Part shown: positions 28,213-36,632 of the stretch, in pieces | Layout of the letters: every line of letters starts with the position of its first letter | Position numbering within the stretch: position 1 is the stretch's first letter | NCBI RefSeq assembly: GCF_012396125.1 | Contig: NZ_JAAXOX010000001.1 | Coordinates: forward strand, 372,001-436,000 | Source: Cellulomonas denverensis | GTDB taxonomy: Bacteria; Actinomycetota; Actinomycetes; Actinomycetales; Cellulomonadaceae | Direction: 5' to 3' | DNA: 64,000 bases | Program-made: the position numbers and the translations under genes | The notes under the pieces: model-generated | What the model was told of the DNA's origin: nothing | Seen by the model: the letters and a program-made list of their open reading frames with translations, nothing else | Databases searched by the model: none

Positions 28213-29352
28213 TCAGACCTGCTGGGGACGCAGTCCGATCATCATCGCCTCGACGGCCAGCAGCGGGGCGACGTTCCCGGCCAGCCGCTCGCGGGTCTCG
28301 CTGACCGCGTCCATCCGGTGCAGGCTCTGTTCGGGGGTGCTGCTGCGGGCCAGGTCGCGCACCGCCTCCTCCTGGCGGCCGTTGATCAGGTCCACCCCGG
28401 CGCCGAGCTGGATCACCAGCACGTCCCGGTACAGCGAGAGCAGGTCGACCATCGCCCGGTCCAGCACGTCCCGCTGGGCGCGGGTGGCCCGGCGCTTCTG
28501 CTCCTCCTCCAGTTGGCGGAGCTGTCCGCGCAGGGCGGGCGGGATGGCGGTCAGGCCCTCGGCGCCGAGCGAACGCAGCAGGGCGGTGCGCTCGGCGGCG
28601 TCCCGCTCCTCGGTGGCGGCCTTGGCGTCGGCCTGGGCGGTCTCCACCAGATCGGCGGCGGCCAGCACGGCGTCGCCGACCCCACGGACCCGGGAGGCCA
28701 GCCGCAGCACCTGGTCGCGCCGGGCCCGTGCCTCCGGGTCGCGGGCCAGCCGCCGGGCGACGCCGACGTGGCTCTGCGCGGCCTGGGCGGCGACCAGGGC
28801 GGTCGCGGGGTCGATGCCGTCCCGGCGGACCAGCAGGTCGGCGACCGCCTGCACCGGCGGCACCCGCAGCGCCACCGCGCGGGACCGGGACCGGATGGTG
28901 ACCAGCACGTCCTGCGGACTCGGGGCGCACAGCAGCCAGACGGTGCGCGGCGGCGGTTCCTCGATCGCCTTGAGCAGCACATTGCCGGAGGTCTCGTTCA
29001 GCCGGTCGGCGTCCTCGATCACGATCACCCGCCAACGGCCCTGCGCCGGGCTGCGCTGAGCGAGCTCGACCAGGGGGCGCACGGTGTCGGCCCGGATCAC
29101 CACCCCCTCGGTGGCGACGAAGGTGACATCCGGGTGGGTGCCGGCCAGCACCTGGGCGCAACCGGGGCTGCGCGGGTCGCCGCTGGGGTCCTGCAGGGCG
29201 GCGGCGAATGCCCGGGCGGCGTTGGACCGGCCGGATCCCGGCGGGCCGGTGAGCAGCCAGGCGTGGGTCATCCGGGCCGGGTCCTCGGCGGCGGCGCGTA
29301 GCACCTCCACCGCGGGTTCCTGCCCGACGACGTCGTCCCAGACCGTGGTCAC
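28213..29352 (-). CDS. holB: DNA polymerase III subunit delta'
   Basis: The protein has 379 residues with the clamp-loader AAA+ fold. Visible are WDDVVGQEPAVEVLRAA at the N-terminus, a P-loop of GPPGSGRSNAA near residue 37, the sensor-1/SRC-like segment VLVTIRSRSRAVAL near 165, and VIVIEDADRLNETSGNVLLKAIEEPP in place of a Walker B. Delta' is the stator of the replicative clamp loader and does not hydrolyse ATP, consistent with the altered P-loop. The GTG start overlaps the tmk stop by 4 bp; tmk-holB pairs are common in actinobacteria. Confidence 0.9.
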   Translation of the reverse strand: MTTVWDDVVGQEPAVEVLRAAAEDPARMTHAWLLTGPPGSGRSNAARAFAAALQDPSGDPRSPGCAQVLAGTHPDVTFVATEGVVIRADTVRPLVELAQRSPAQGRWRVIVIEDADRLNETSGNVLLKAIEEPPPRTVWLLCAPSPQDVLVTIRSRSRAVALRVPPVQAVADLLVRRDGIDPATALVAAQAAQSHVGVARRLARDPEARARRDQVLRLASRVRGVGDAVLAAADLVETAQADAKAATEERDAAERTALLRSLGAEGLTAIPPALRGQLRQLEEEQKRRATRAQRDVLDRAMVDLLSLYRDVLVIQLGAGVDLINGRQEEAVRDLARSSTPEQSLHRMDAVSETRERLAGNVAPLLAVEAMMIGLRPQQV

Positions 29353-30008
29353 GCGGCGACCCCGCGGGCGGTGAGCAGGGCGGCGACCCGGGCCCGGATG
29401 TCCGCGGCGACCTGCTCCGGCGACCGGGCGGCATCCAGCACCAGCCAGCGTCCGGGGTCGGCGGCGGCGCGGGCCAGGAACGCCTCGCGGGTGCGGCGGT
29501 GGAAGTCGTCGCCGGCGCTCTCCAGCCGGTCCGGCCCGCGGTCCCGGTCCGACAGCCGGGACAGCCCGATCTCCGGGTCCAGGTCCAGCAGCACGGTCAG
29601 GGCGGGCAGCAGGCCGGCGGTCGCCCACAGCGACAGGTCCTCGACCTCCTGGGCGCCGAGGTCGCGGCCGGTGCCCTGGTAGGCGACCGAGGAGTCCAGG
29701 TAGCGGTCGGTGATCACCACGCCACCGGCGTCCAGGGCCGGGCGGACCAGCGAGGCGACATGGTGCGCGCGGTCGGCGGCGTACAGCAGCGCCTCGGTGC
29801 GCGGGTCCATGTGATCGCCGTGCAGCACCGCCTCGCGCAGCACCCGGCCCAGGTCGGTGCCGCCGGGCTCCCGGGTGAGCACCACCGGCAGTCCGAGCCC
29901 GGTCAGCCACTCGCCGAGCAGCCGGGACTGGGTGGACTTGCCGACGCCGTCGCCGCCCTCGAGGGAGATGAACAGGCCGCCGGGGACGGTGGCGGGGGTG
30001 GTGGTCAC
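29349..30008 (-). CDS. tmk: Thymidylate kinase
   Basis: The protein has 219 residues. The P-loop EGGDGVGKST is near residue 16, TREPGGTDLG near 47, the DR motif ITDRYLDSSVAYQG near 100 and a lid-region Arg cluster SRLSDRDRGPDR near 150. It phosphorylates dTMP to dTDP in the cytosol for DNA synthesis. The GTG at 30008 is chosen because a TACCCT -10 lies 6 nt upstream; the long N-terminal extension in frame has no promoter or family match and was rejected. holB overlaps by 4 bp downstream. Confidence 0.92.
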   Translation of the reverse strand: MTTTPATVPGGLFISLEGGDGVGKSTQSRLLGEWLTGLGLPVVLTREPGGTDLGRVLREAVLHGDHMDPRTEALLYAADRAHHVASLVRPALDAGGVVITDRYLDSSVAYQGTGRDLGAQEVEDLSLWATAGLLPALTVLLDLDPEIGLSRLSDRDRGPDRLESAGDDFHRRTREAFLARAAADPGRWLVLDAARSPEQVAADIRARVAALLTARGVAA

Positions 30009-30014
30009 GGGCCC

Positions 30015-30020
30015 AGGGTA
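30015..30020 (-). promoter_or_regulatory. -10 hexamer of tmk-holB (leaderless type)
   Basis: TACCCT on the reverse strand ends 6 nt before the tmk GTG. No Shine-Dalgarno is visible, so a leaderless transcript is likely. Confidence 0.5.
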
Positions 30021-30046
30021 ACGAGCGGGACGGACAGTTACGGTGT

Positions 30047-30059
30047 TGTGCACTGCACA
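30047..30059. promoter_or_regulatory. Perfect inverted repeat between tmk and the IclR regulator
   Basis: TGTGCA and TGCACA form a perfect palindrome around one central base. It lies 39 bp upstream of tmk and 143 bp upstream of the IclR gene. It could be the IclR protein's own operator or a site for another dimeric regulator; nothing in the sequence decides. Confidence 0.35.
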
Positions 30060-30201
30060 CGTTCTGAGAGCGCACGGGTGCCTTTCGCGAGGACGAACCC
30101 GATTCGCGGGCGCATCGTGCGCGCATTCCACGACCGGACCGCCCACCCGACCCGTCCCGGTTGCTAGCGTCAGGGTCATCCCCACCCCTGAGGAGCGCCC
30201 C

Positions 30202-31017
30202 GTGGCACCGTCGCCCCCCGCACCCGAGCTCTCCGGGCGCAACGAGTCCCTCTCGGTCCGGCGCTGCCTGCACCTGCTGGACCACGTGCGCGCCCACGCC
30301 GACGCCGGACGCGGCGTGCCGGTGCTGGAGCTGGCCGACGCGATCGGGGTGCACCGATCCACCGCCGCCCGGCTACTGGCCCCGCTGATCGACGAGGGCC
30401 TGCTGGTCCGGGACGCGGCCGGCCGCTACCGGCTCGGACCCGGTGCGCTGCGACTGGGCCAGGCCTACCTCGGCTCGCTGGATCTGCCCGCCCTGGCCGA
30501 ACCGGAGCTGCGCCGGCTGGCCGAGCGCACCGGCGGTATCTGCGTGCTGGGTGTCCCGGAGCAGGACCGGATCCGGGTGCAGCTGACCACCGGGCGCGGC
30601 CGGGGCTCACTGGCCACCGGCTCCCTGGTGCCGAGCTACTGCACCGCCTGGGGCAAGGCCGTGCTGTCGGTGGCCCCGGCGGCCTGGATCGACCGGGCGA
30701 TCGCCACCGGCCTGCAACCGCTGACCCCGCGCACCATCACCGACCCCACCGAGCTGCGCGGCGAGCTGGACCGCACCCGGCAGCGCGGCTTCGCCCTGGA
30801 CGACCGGGAGCACGACCCGCACCTGCGCGCGGTCGCCGCCCCGGTGCTCAGCCACACCGGGATGGTGGTGGCGGCCGTCGGCGTCGCCCTGGACCACCAC
30901 CGGATGCCGCCGGTGGTGTTGCGGGAGAACGCCCGTGCCACCGCCGAGCTGGCCCGCTCGCTGTCCGCCGCCATGGGCTGGTCCCGCCCGCCCCGCCCCA
31001 CCTCCCGGGAGGCCTGA
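30202..31017 (+). CDS. IclR-family transcriptional regulator
   Basis: The protein has 271 residues. A winged helix-turn-helix (VLELADAIGVHRSTAARLLAPLIDEGLLVRD, about 38-70) is followed by an IclR effector domain with PSYCTAWGKAVLS near 150, FALDDREHDPHLRAVAAPV near 200 and GVALD near 235. IclR proteins are dimeric repressors or activators of carbon catabolic genes. GTG at 30202 is chosen over longer in-frame starts because GAGGAG lies 6 nt upstream. The GH20 gene follows 1 bp after the stop, so aminosugar metabolism is a likely target. A TAGCGT at 30165-30170 may be its -10. Confidence 0.88.
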   Translation: MAPSPPAPELSGRNESLSVRRCLHLLDHVRAHADAGRGVPVLELADAIGVHRSTAARLLAPLIDEGLLVRDAAGRYRLGPGALRLGQAYLGSLDLPALAEPELRRLAERTGGICVLGVPEQDRIRVQLTTGRGRGSLATGSLVPSYCTAWGKAVLSVAPAAWIDRAIATGLQPLTPRTITDPTELRGELDRTRQRGFALDDREHDPHLRAVAAPVLSHTGMVVAAVGVALDHHRMPPVVLRENARATAELARSLSAAMGWSRPPRPTSREA

Positions 31018-31018
31018 C

Positions 31019-32653
31019 ATGACCGCACCCGACCTCGTCCCCGCACCCGCCGCACTGCGGACGACCGGCCGCGGCTGGACGGTGCCGCCCCGGGTCGCCG
31101 TGGCCGCCGATTCGGAACTGGCCGGCGCGCTGCCGCTGCTTACCGACCTGTTCGCGATCCGGCTCGGCCGGGAGGTGGTCCCGGGCGATGGCGGGGTGAT
31201 CCTGCGGCACGACCCGGAGTTGCCCGCCGAGCACTACCGGCTGCGGATCGACAGCGGCCTGACGATCGAGTCGAACGGCGCCGACGGGGCCCGGCACGCC
31301 CTGCGCACGGTGCAGCAGCTGATCGGTCCCCGGGCGTTCCGGGCGGTGCCGGTGACGGACGACCCGGTCGAGCTGCCCGGGGTGGAGGTCGACGACGGCC
31401 CGCGGTTCGGCCACCGCGGGGTGCTGCTGGACGTCGCCCGGCACTTCATGCCCAAGGACGGGGTGCTGCGGTTCATCGAGCTGATCGCCGCGCACAAGCT
31501 CAACGTGCTGCACCTGCACCTGACCGACGATCAGGGCTGGCGGATCCAGATCCGGGCCTACCCGCGGCTGACCGAGGTCGGCGGCTGGCGCACCGAGTCG
31601 CAGCTCGGCTCCTCGCGGTCCTCGTTGTACGACGGCACCCCGCACGGCGGGTTCTACACCCAGGACGACCTGCGGGAGATCGTGGCCTTCGCCCGGACCC
31701 GGGGCGTGACGGTGGTGCCGGAGATCGACATGCCCGGGCACTCCCAGGCGGCGATGGCGGCCTACCCGGAGCTGGCAGCGCTGCCGGAGCAGGCGGCGTC
31801 CTGGCCGGTGTGGACCCGGTGGGGCCTGAACCCGCACGTGCTGGGCACCTCGGACCGGGTGCTGGACTTCTACCGCACCGTGCTGGACGAGATCCTGGAC
31901 ATGTTCGACTCCCCGCTGATCTGCCTGGGCGGCGACGAGGTGCCGGTGGACGAGTGGACCGAGGACCCGGACAGCGTGCGCCGGGCGGACGAGCTGGGCA
32001 TGACCGGGGTGGAGGAGCTGCTGCCCTGGTTCATCGGCGAGCTCGCCGACCACCTGCGCAGCCGTGGCCGCCGGGCCACCGCCTGGGACGAGGTGGGCGG
32101 CTCCCGGCTGCCGGTGGATGTGGCGATCAACTCCTGGCGCGGCTACCGCGGCGGCATCGACGCACTGCGGGACGGGCACGACGTGGTGGTCTGCCCCGAG
32201 CACGAGGTCTACCTGGACCACCGCGCGGCCCCGGGGCTGGACGAACCGGTTCCGGTGGGCACCGTGCACACCCTGGAGGACGTGTACCGGTTCGAGCCGG
32301 TGACCGACCAGGTGGCGGAGGCCGCCTCCGAGCCGGGTGCCGGCCGGGTGCTGGGCGCCCAGGCGCAGCTGTGGAGCGAGCAGCTGGACTCCCCGCGCCG
32401 GATGGACTACGCCGCCTTCCCCCGGCTGGCCGCCTTCGCCGAGGTGGTCTGGTCGCCGCGGGAGGCCCGGGACTGGCCCGGCTTCCACCGCCGGCTGCGG
32501 GAGTCGCACCTGTCCCGGCTGGACGCGGCCGGGGTGGAGTACCGCCCGCTGGACGGACCGCACCCGTGGCAGCGCCGTCCCGGGGTGCCCGGCTGGCCGT
32601 TGCGCTTCGACGAGCTGGGCCGGCTGGTGCACGCCGAGGACGGCGCGGGCTGA
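31019..32653 (+). CDS. Beta-N-acetylhexosaminidase, GH20
   Basis: The protein has 544 residues. An N-terminal GH20b-like domain (about 1-130) precedes a GH20 TIM barrel starting RFGHRGVLLDVARHFMPKDGVL. Signature segments are HLHLTDDQGWRIQI, EIDMPGHSQAAMAAYP and the catalytic Asp-Glu pair in ICLGGDEVP; the C-terminal Trp-rich LWSEQLDSP matches the substrate pocket. The enzyme removes terminal GlcNAc or GalNAc residues, for example from chitobiose or peptidoglycan fragments. No signal peptide is seen, so it acts on imported oligosaccharides in the cytosol. It starts 1 bp after the IclR stop and ends 1 bp from a convergent gene. Confidence 0.92.
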   Translation: MTAPDLVPAPAALRTTGRGWTVPPRVAVAADSELAGALPLLTDLFAIRLGREVVPGDGGVILRHDPELPAEHYRLRIDSGLTIESNGADGARHALRTVQQLIGPRAFRAVPVTDDPVELPGVEVDDGPRFGHRGVLLDVARHFMPKDGVLRFIELIAAHKLNVLHLHLTDDQGWRIQIRAYPRLTEVGGWRTESQLGSSRSSLYDGTPHGGFYTQDDLREIVAFARTRGVTVVPEIDMPGHSQAAMAAYPELAALPEQAASWPVWTRWGLNPHVLGTSDRVLDFYRTVLDEILDMFDSPLICLGGDEVPVDEWTEDPDSVRRADELGMTGVEELLPWFIGELADHLRSRGRRATAWDEVGGSRLPVDVAINSWRGYRGGIDALRDGHDVVVCPEHEVYLDHRAAPGLDEPVPVGTVHTLEDVYRFEPVTDQVAEAASEPGAGRVLGAQAQLWSEQLDSPRRMDYAAFPRLAAFAEVVWSPREARDWPGFHRRLRESHLSRLDAAGVEYRPLDGPHPWQRRPGVPGWPLRFDELGRLVHAEDGAG

Positions 32654-32654
32654 G

Positions 32655-33833
32655 TCAGAACAGGGTGAACAGCAGCTCGGTCACCCGCTGATCGCCGTCC
32701 AGCACCGGCACGACCCGCCACTTGTCGAAGCTGGTGCACGGGTGGGACAGCCCGAGTTCGACCACGTCGCCCACCGCCAGCGCGGTCGCCCCGGGACCGG
32801 CCTCCAGGTAGGCGTGCTGGTCGTTGGTGCGGGTCAGGGTCCAGCCGGTCAGCTCGGCGGCGACACCGTCCCGGTGCACCCGCAGCGGCAGCGGCAGGCC
32901 CTCGTCGTAGGGCAGATCGCGCTTGCCGGCACCCAGGATCGCCAGGCCGGGCTCCGGCCGGGAGGTCACCTGGGCCCAGACCCGCAGGGCCGGCCGCAGC
33001 TCACCCGCGATCCGGGTGAACGGGGTGCGTTGGGCGTAGATGCCGTGGTCGTGGGTGATCGTCGACCCGCTGCGCAGCAGCACGGTGGCGCCCGGCATCC
33101 CGCCCAGCACCTCGGCGACCAGGTCGAACCACGCCGACCCGCCGGCCGAGACGATCACCTCCCCGCCGGTCAGCTCGGCGACCGCGGCACCGGCCTCGCG
33201 CAGCAGGCCGAGGAACTCGCGGACCTGCGGCGCGCCCGGCAGTCCGCCCTCGTAGGCGGTCACCCCGGCCAGCCGCAGCCCCGGCGTGTCGTGCACCCGC
33301 CGGGCCAGGTCGAGCAGCGCGGGCAGGTCGCGGGCCCCGGTCCGGCCCTCCGGGTGACCGAGTTCGACCAGCACCGGCACCGGGTGCTCGGGATCGGCCA
33401 CCGCCGCGAGCGCCGCGATCCCGGCCGCCGAGTCGACCTGCAGCGTGACATCCGGGGCGACCGCGGCGATCCAGCGCAGCGCCGAGGGGTCCAGCACCTC
33501 GTTCGCGATCAGGATCGGCGCGATCCCGGCGGCGTGGGCGGCCAGCGCCTGGTTGGCGGTGGCCAGGGTGATCCCCCAGGCACCCGCGGCCAGCTGCCGC
33601 CGGAACAGCGCCGGTGCCATCGACGTCTTGCCGTGCGGGGCCAGCCGCAGCCCGTGTCCGGCGGCGAAGGCGGCCATCGTGGCGACATTGTGGTCGACCG
33701 CAGCGCCGTCCACGGTGAGCACCGGCCAGCTCAGCGAGCCGTCGAACAGGTGGTGGTCACCGGCCAGCCACTGCGCGGCCGGCACCGGGTCGGTCTGCCA
33801 GAAACCCTTGGTCCAGGGGCCGATCGTCTCCAT
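32655..33833 (-). CDS. Fold-type III PLP enzyme (D-threonine aldolase / D-serine dehydratase-like)
   Basis: The protein has 392 residues. An alanine-racemase-like N-terminal barrel has the PLP lysine in LAPHGKTSMAP near residue 69. The C-terminal beta domain has LSHPCTSFDKW near 365, the H-x-C zinc site of the D-threonine aldolase/D-serine dehydratase (DSD1) family. Phosphate-binding Gly/Ser segments (VSAGGSAWFD, LLRSGST) are present. It should act on a D-amino acid or related beta-hydroxy amino acid in the cytosol; the exact substrate is open. A TAGGGT -10 ends 6 nt before the ATG. It converges with the GH20 gene. Confidence 0.82.
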   Translation of the reverse strand: METIGPWTKGFWQTDPVPAAQWLAGDHHLFDGSLSWPVLTVDGAAVDHNVATMAAFAAGHGLRLAPHGKTSMAPALFRRQLAAGAWGITLATANQALAAHAAGIAPILIANEVLDPSALRWIAAVAPDVTLQVDSAAGIAALAAVADPEHPVPVLVELGHPEGRTGARDLPALLDLARRVHDTPGLRLAGVTAYEGGLPGAPQVREFLGLLREAGAAVAELTGGEVIVSAGGSAWFDLVAEVLGGMPGATVLLRSGSTITHDHGIYAQRTPFTRIAGELRPALRVWAQVTSRPEPGLAILGAGKRDLPYDEGLPLPLRVHRDGVAAELTGWTLTRTNDQHAYLEAGPGATALAVGDVVELGLSHPCTSFDKWRVVPVLDGDQRVTELLFTLF

Positions 33834-33839
33834 GCGCCG

Positions 33840-33845
33840 ACCCTA
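33840..33845 (-). promoter_or_regulatory. -10 hexamer of the fold-type III PLP enzyme gene (leaderless type)
   Basis: TAGGGT on the reverse strand is followed by 6 nt and the ATG at 33833. No ribosome-binding site is visible. Confidence 0.5.
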
Positions 33846-33898
33846 GGACCGCCGGGCCGGTGCAGCACCGGTCCGGCGGCCGGGGACGTGCGGGGCAC

Positions 33899-34903
33899 TC
33901 ACTCGCCGGGGTAGCGCACGCCGATCTGCTCGCGGACGGCGTCCATGGTGGCCAGCACGTCCAGGGTCTGCTGCCAGGTCATCCGCGGGCTCTCGGTGGC
34001 GCCCTCGGCGATCCGGCGGGCCACCTCGGCGGCCTCGAACTGCAGGCCGCGCGGGGTCGGCCGCTCGAAGGTCCAGACCCGGCCGTCCCGGCGGTGCACG
34101 CTGAACGAGGACGGGGCGTAGAACGCGCCCTCGACGGTGATCGCGCCGTCGGTGCCGGTGATCGCCGCGGTGGTCGGGGTGCGCGCCCACAGGGTGGTGG
34201 ACAGGGTGGCCTGGGTGCGCTCGCCGTAGTCGAGCACCATGCCGATCTGCCCGTCGACGCCGGTGCTGGTCAGCTGGCCGACCGCGGTCACCGAGCGCGG
34301 CACGCCCAGCAGGTCGTGCGCGAAGCTGACCGGGTAGACGCCCAGGTCGAGCAGCGCGCCACCGGCCAGCTCCGGGGCGAACAGCCGGCTGCTCGGGTCC
34401 AGCGGGAACGCCTGGCCGTGGTCGGCGAACAGCGCGACCACCTCACCGATCTCCCCGGAGTCGATCACCTGGTGCAGCGCCTGGACGTGCGGCAGGAACC
34501 GGGTCCACATCGCCTCCATCACGAACACCCCGGCGGCCTGGGCGGCGTCCAGCACCTCGCGGGCCTCGGCGACGTTCCGGGTGAAGGCCTTCTCCACCAG
34601 CACGTGCTTACCGGCCGCGATGGCCAGCAGGGCGTGCTCGCGGTGCTCGGAGTGCGGGGTGGCCACGTAGACCACGTCGACCTGCGGGTCGCCCACCAGC
34701 GCCTCGTAGCTGTCGTGCACGGTCTCTACCCCGTGCTGGGCGGCCCACCGGGCACCACGCTCCGGGTTGCGCGAGCCGACGGCCACCGCGCGGGAGGCGG
34801 TCTCGGCGTGCAGGGCGTCGGTGAAACTGCCGGCGATGTTCCCGGCCCCGAGGATCCCCCAGCGGAGGGCGGGCGCGGTGCGCGGCTCTGCGATCAGCGT
34901 CAT
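33899..34903 (-). CDS. Gfo/Idh/MocA-family NAD(P)-dependent oxidoreductase
   Basis: The protein has 334 residues. A Rossmann fold begins LRWGILGAGNIAGSFTDAL, followed by YVATPHSEHREHALLAIAAGKHVLVEKAFTRN, where EK(A/P) is the family's cofactor/catalytic lysine motif. The C-terminal domain carries GGALLDLGVYPVSFAHDLLG with the conserved Asp and Tyr/His positions. It resembles the trans-1,2-dihydrobenzene-1,2-diol/xylose dehydrogenase branch. The substrate is probably a sugar or polyol. TACTGT lies 6 nt before the ATG. It is divergent from gldA (125-bp gap). Confidence 0.85.
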   Translation of the reverse strand: MTLIAEPRTAPALRWGILGAGNIAGSFTDALHAETASRAVAVGSRNPERGARWAAQHGVETVHDSYEALVGDPQVDVVYVATPHSEHREHALLAIAAGKHVLVEKAFTRNVAEAREVLDAAQAAGVFVMEAMWTRFLPHVQALHQVIDSGEIGEVVALFADHGQAFPLDPSSRLFAPELAGGALLDLGVYPVSFAHDLLGVPRSVTAVGQLTSTGVDGQIGMVLDYGERTQATLSTTLWARTPTTAAITGTDGAITVEGAFYAPSSFSVHRRDGRVWTFERPTPRGLQFEAAEVARRIAEGATESPRMTWQQTLDVLATMDAVREQIGVRYPGE

Positions 34904-34909
34904 GGCACG

Positions 34910-34915
34910 ACAGTA
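34910..34915 (-). promoter_or_regulatory. -10 hexamer of the Gfo/Idh/MocA gene (leaderless type)
   Basis: TACTGT on the reverse strand ends 6 nt before the ATG at 34903, without a Shine-Dalgarno. Confidence 0.5.
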
Positions 34916-35028
34916 GTGCGGCCGGACGGCACCGACGCCCACTCCTCCTTAGGGTGGGGGTGTCGGCGGTGAACGATCCCCGCGGAACGAGTGGGGAGCG
35001 CTGCCGGCGCCATCGAAGGAGGCCACCC

Positions 35029-36177
35029 GTGTCCACGAGCCACCCGATCCGTACCGTCATCTCCCCCGGCCGCTACGCCCAGGGCCGCGGCGCCCTGTCC
35101 CGGCTGGGCGAACTGACCAAGCCCATCGGCAGCAAGCCCCTGGTGGTGGCCGACGACGTGGTGTGGGGTCTGGTCGGCGACCAGGTCACGGCCTCCTTCG
35201 CCGACGCGGACCTGCCGCTGACCCGGGACGGGTTCGGGGTGTACGCCACCGCGAAGGCCGTCGAGACGATCGCCGCCCGGATCGCCGAGGTCGGTGCCGA
35301 CGTGGTGGTGGGCGTCGGTGGGGGGTCGGTGATCGACGCGGTGAAGGCGGCCGGACACCTGGCCGGGATCCGCTGGGTGTCGGTGCCGACGGTCGCCTCC
35401 ACCGATGCGCCCTGCTCGGCGCTGTCGGTGATCTACTCCGAGGAGGGGGCGTTCGAGGAGTACCGGTTCTTCCCGCACAACCCGGACCTGGTGCTGGTGG
35501 ACAGCCAGCTGGTCGCCAATGCCCCGGTGAAGTTCCTGGTGGCCGGGGTCGGCGACGCGCTGGCGACCTGGATCGAGGCCCGTGCGGTGGCGACGACCGA
35601 TGCCACCACGATGGCCGGTGGGCTGCCGACGATGACCGGTACCGCCCTGGCGCGGCTGTCCTGGGACGCGCTGTGGGAGAACGCGCTGCCGGCGATCGCC
35701 GCGGTGCGCGAGCACCTGGTCACCCCGGCGGTGGAGAAGGTGATCGAGGCGAACACCCTGCTGTCCGGGCTGGGCTTCGAGTCCGGTGGTCTGGCCGCGG
35801 CGCACGCGATCCACAACGGGCTGACCGCCGCCCCGCAGACCCACGGCCTGACCCACGGGCAGAAGGTGAACATCGGGTCGGTCACCCAGCTGGTGCTGGA
35901 GGGCGCCCCGACCCAGGAGGTGCGGGACTTCATCGAGTTCACCACCCGGGTCGGCCTGCCGAACACGCTGACCGAGATCGGCCTGACCACCGACGACGTG
36001 GACGACCTGACCCGGGTCGCCGAGGCGGCCACCGCCGAGGGCGAGACCATCCACGCGATGCCGTTCACGGTGCGGGTGCCGGAGCTGGTGGACGCGCTGC
36101 GCTCGATCGAAGGCTTCGCCCGCCAGGTCCGCGCCGACGCCGGGCTGCCGGAGCCGGTGCCGCACCGCGCGCACTGA
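35029..36177 (+). CDS. gldA: Glycerol dehydrogenase
   Basis: The protein has 382 residues and is of GldA type within the iron/zinc alcohol dehydrogenase superfamily. The NAD-binding GVGGGSVIDAVKAAG is near residue 92 and PTVASTDAPCSALSVIY near 118. Metal ligands are Asp in GVGDALATW and His in AAHAIHNGL and GLTHGQKV. It oxidises glycerol to dihydroxyacetone. The GTG at 35029 is fixed by an excellent Shine-Dalgarno (GAAGGAGG, 6 nt upstream), in contrast to the leaderless neighbour. A 13-bp hairpin 100 bp after the stop probably ends the transcript. Confidence 0.92.
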   Translation: MSTSHPIRTVISPGRYAQGRGALSRLGELTKPIGSKPLVVADDVVWGLVGDQVTASFADADLPLTRDGFGVYATAKAVETIAARIAEVGADVVVGVGGGSVIDAVKAAGHLAGIRWVSVPTVASTDAPCSALSVIYSEEGAFEEYRFFPHNPDLVLVDSQLVANAPVKFLVAGVGDALATWIEARAVATTDATTMAGGLPTMTGTALARLSWDALWENALPAIAAVREHLVTPAVEKVIEANTLLSGLGFESGGLAAAHAIHNGLTAAPQTHGLTHGQKVNIGSVTQLVLEGAPTQEVRDFIEFTTRVGLPNTLTEIGLTTDDVDDLTRVAEAATAEGETIHAMPFTVRVPELVDALRSIEGFARQVRADAGLPEPVPHRAH

Positions 36178-36184
36178 GCCCCAC

Positions 36185-36269
36185 CCGCTCTGAGCCCCAC
36201 CGCTCCGGTCCGACCGCTCCGGTCCGTCCGCTCTGGTTCGACCGCTCCGGTCCCACCGCTCTGGTCCCA
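36185..36269. repeat. Tandem 14-bp repeats downstream of gldA
   Basis: Five consecutive 14-bp units (36200-36269) follow the pattern CCGCTCYGGTYCSW, preceded by a degenerate 15-bp unit at 36185-36199. Variation is confined to a few positions. The array lies between the gldA stop and its terminator hairpin and is not translated in a supported frame. Confidence 0.75.
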
Positions 36270-36276
36270 CCGACCC

Positions 36277-36316
36277 GCAGGCCCCCGGCGTCCCTCCCCT
36301 CCGGCCGGGGGCCTGC
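36277..36316. terminator. Terminator hairpin after gldA
   Basis: A perfect 13-bp stem (36277-36289 with 36304-36316) closes a 14-nt loop. It is very GC-rich and has no T-run, which is usual for actinobacterial intrinsic terminators. Confidence 0.6.
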
Positions 36317-36342
36317 GTCCTGCCCGGGCCCCGACGCCGAGT

Positions 36343-36401
36343 TCGGCACATCGGCACCGAGTGCGGCGACCGCGCTCCCGCACTCGGCGCGGGAGTGCCG
36401 A
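36343..36401. repeat. Imperfect inverted repeat with 24-nt arms
   Basis: Arms 36343-36366 and 36378-36401 pair at 20 of 24 positions around an 11-nt loop. The outer TCGGCAC and inner CCGAGTGCGG blocks match exactly. It may be a second terminator or a dispersed palindromic element, but differs from the element at 41642 and 62058. The rest of the 486-bp gene-free gap (36178-36663) holds the array above, a terminator and the putative control region of the nuclease gene. Confidence 0.55.
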
Positions 36402-36548
36402 CCTCGCGGGGTGCGCGCCGGGTCGCCTGCCCGGAAATGGCGTGATGTCCCGATCCGGTCATTTGTCAGTCAAGAGAGCCATGATGACGATTCGGTGACG
36501 TTTCCGCCGCAGGTGTGGCTGTTTGTCCCGATTCCCACCGGATCGACC

Positions 36549-36581
36549 GTCCACCGGGTGTCCACAGGGTGCACACGGCTC
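36549..36581 (+). promoter_or_regulatory. Three 11-bp direct repeats resembling a PHO box
   Basis: Units GTCCACCGGGT, GTCCACAGGGT and GCACACGGCTC follow one another without gaps. The 11-bp periodicity and GTCCACC core resemble the GTTCACC repeat unit bound by PhoP in phosphate control of Streptomyces. The site is about 45 bp upstream of a possible -10 (TAGCCT, 36626-36631) of a nuclease/nucleotidase gene, a typical phosphate-starvation target. Assignment is inference. Confidence 0.35.
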
Positions 36582-36632
36582 CCACCCGACGCTGTTTTGG
36601 CGATTTGCCGGAAAAAGGCGGTCAATAGCCTC

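Noticed and set aside
29349..30362. A 337-residue version of thymidylate kinase
   Set aside because: The extra N-terminus has no kinase features and covers the tmk promoter; the GTG at 30008 has a -10 at the right distance and gives the normal family length.
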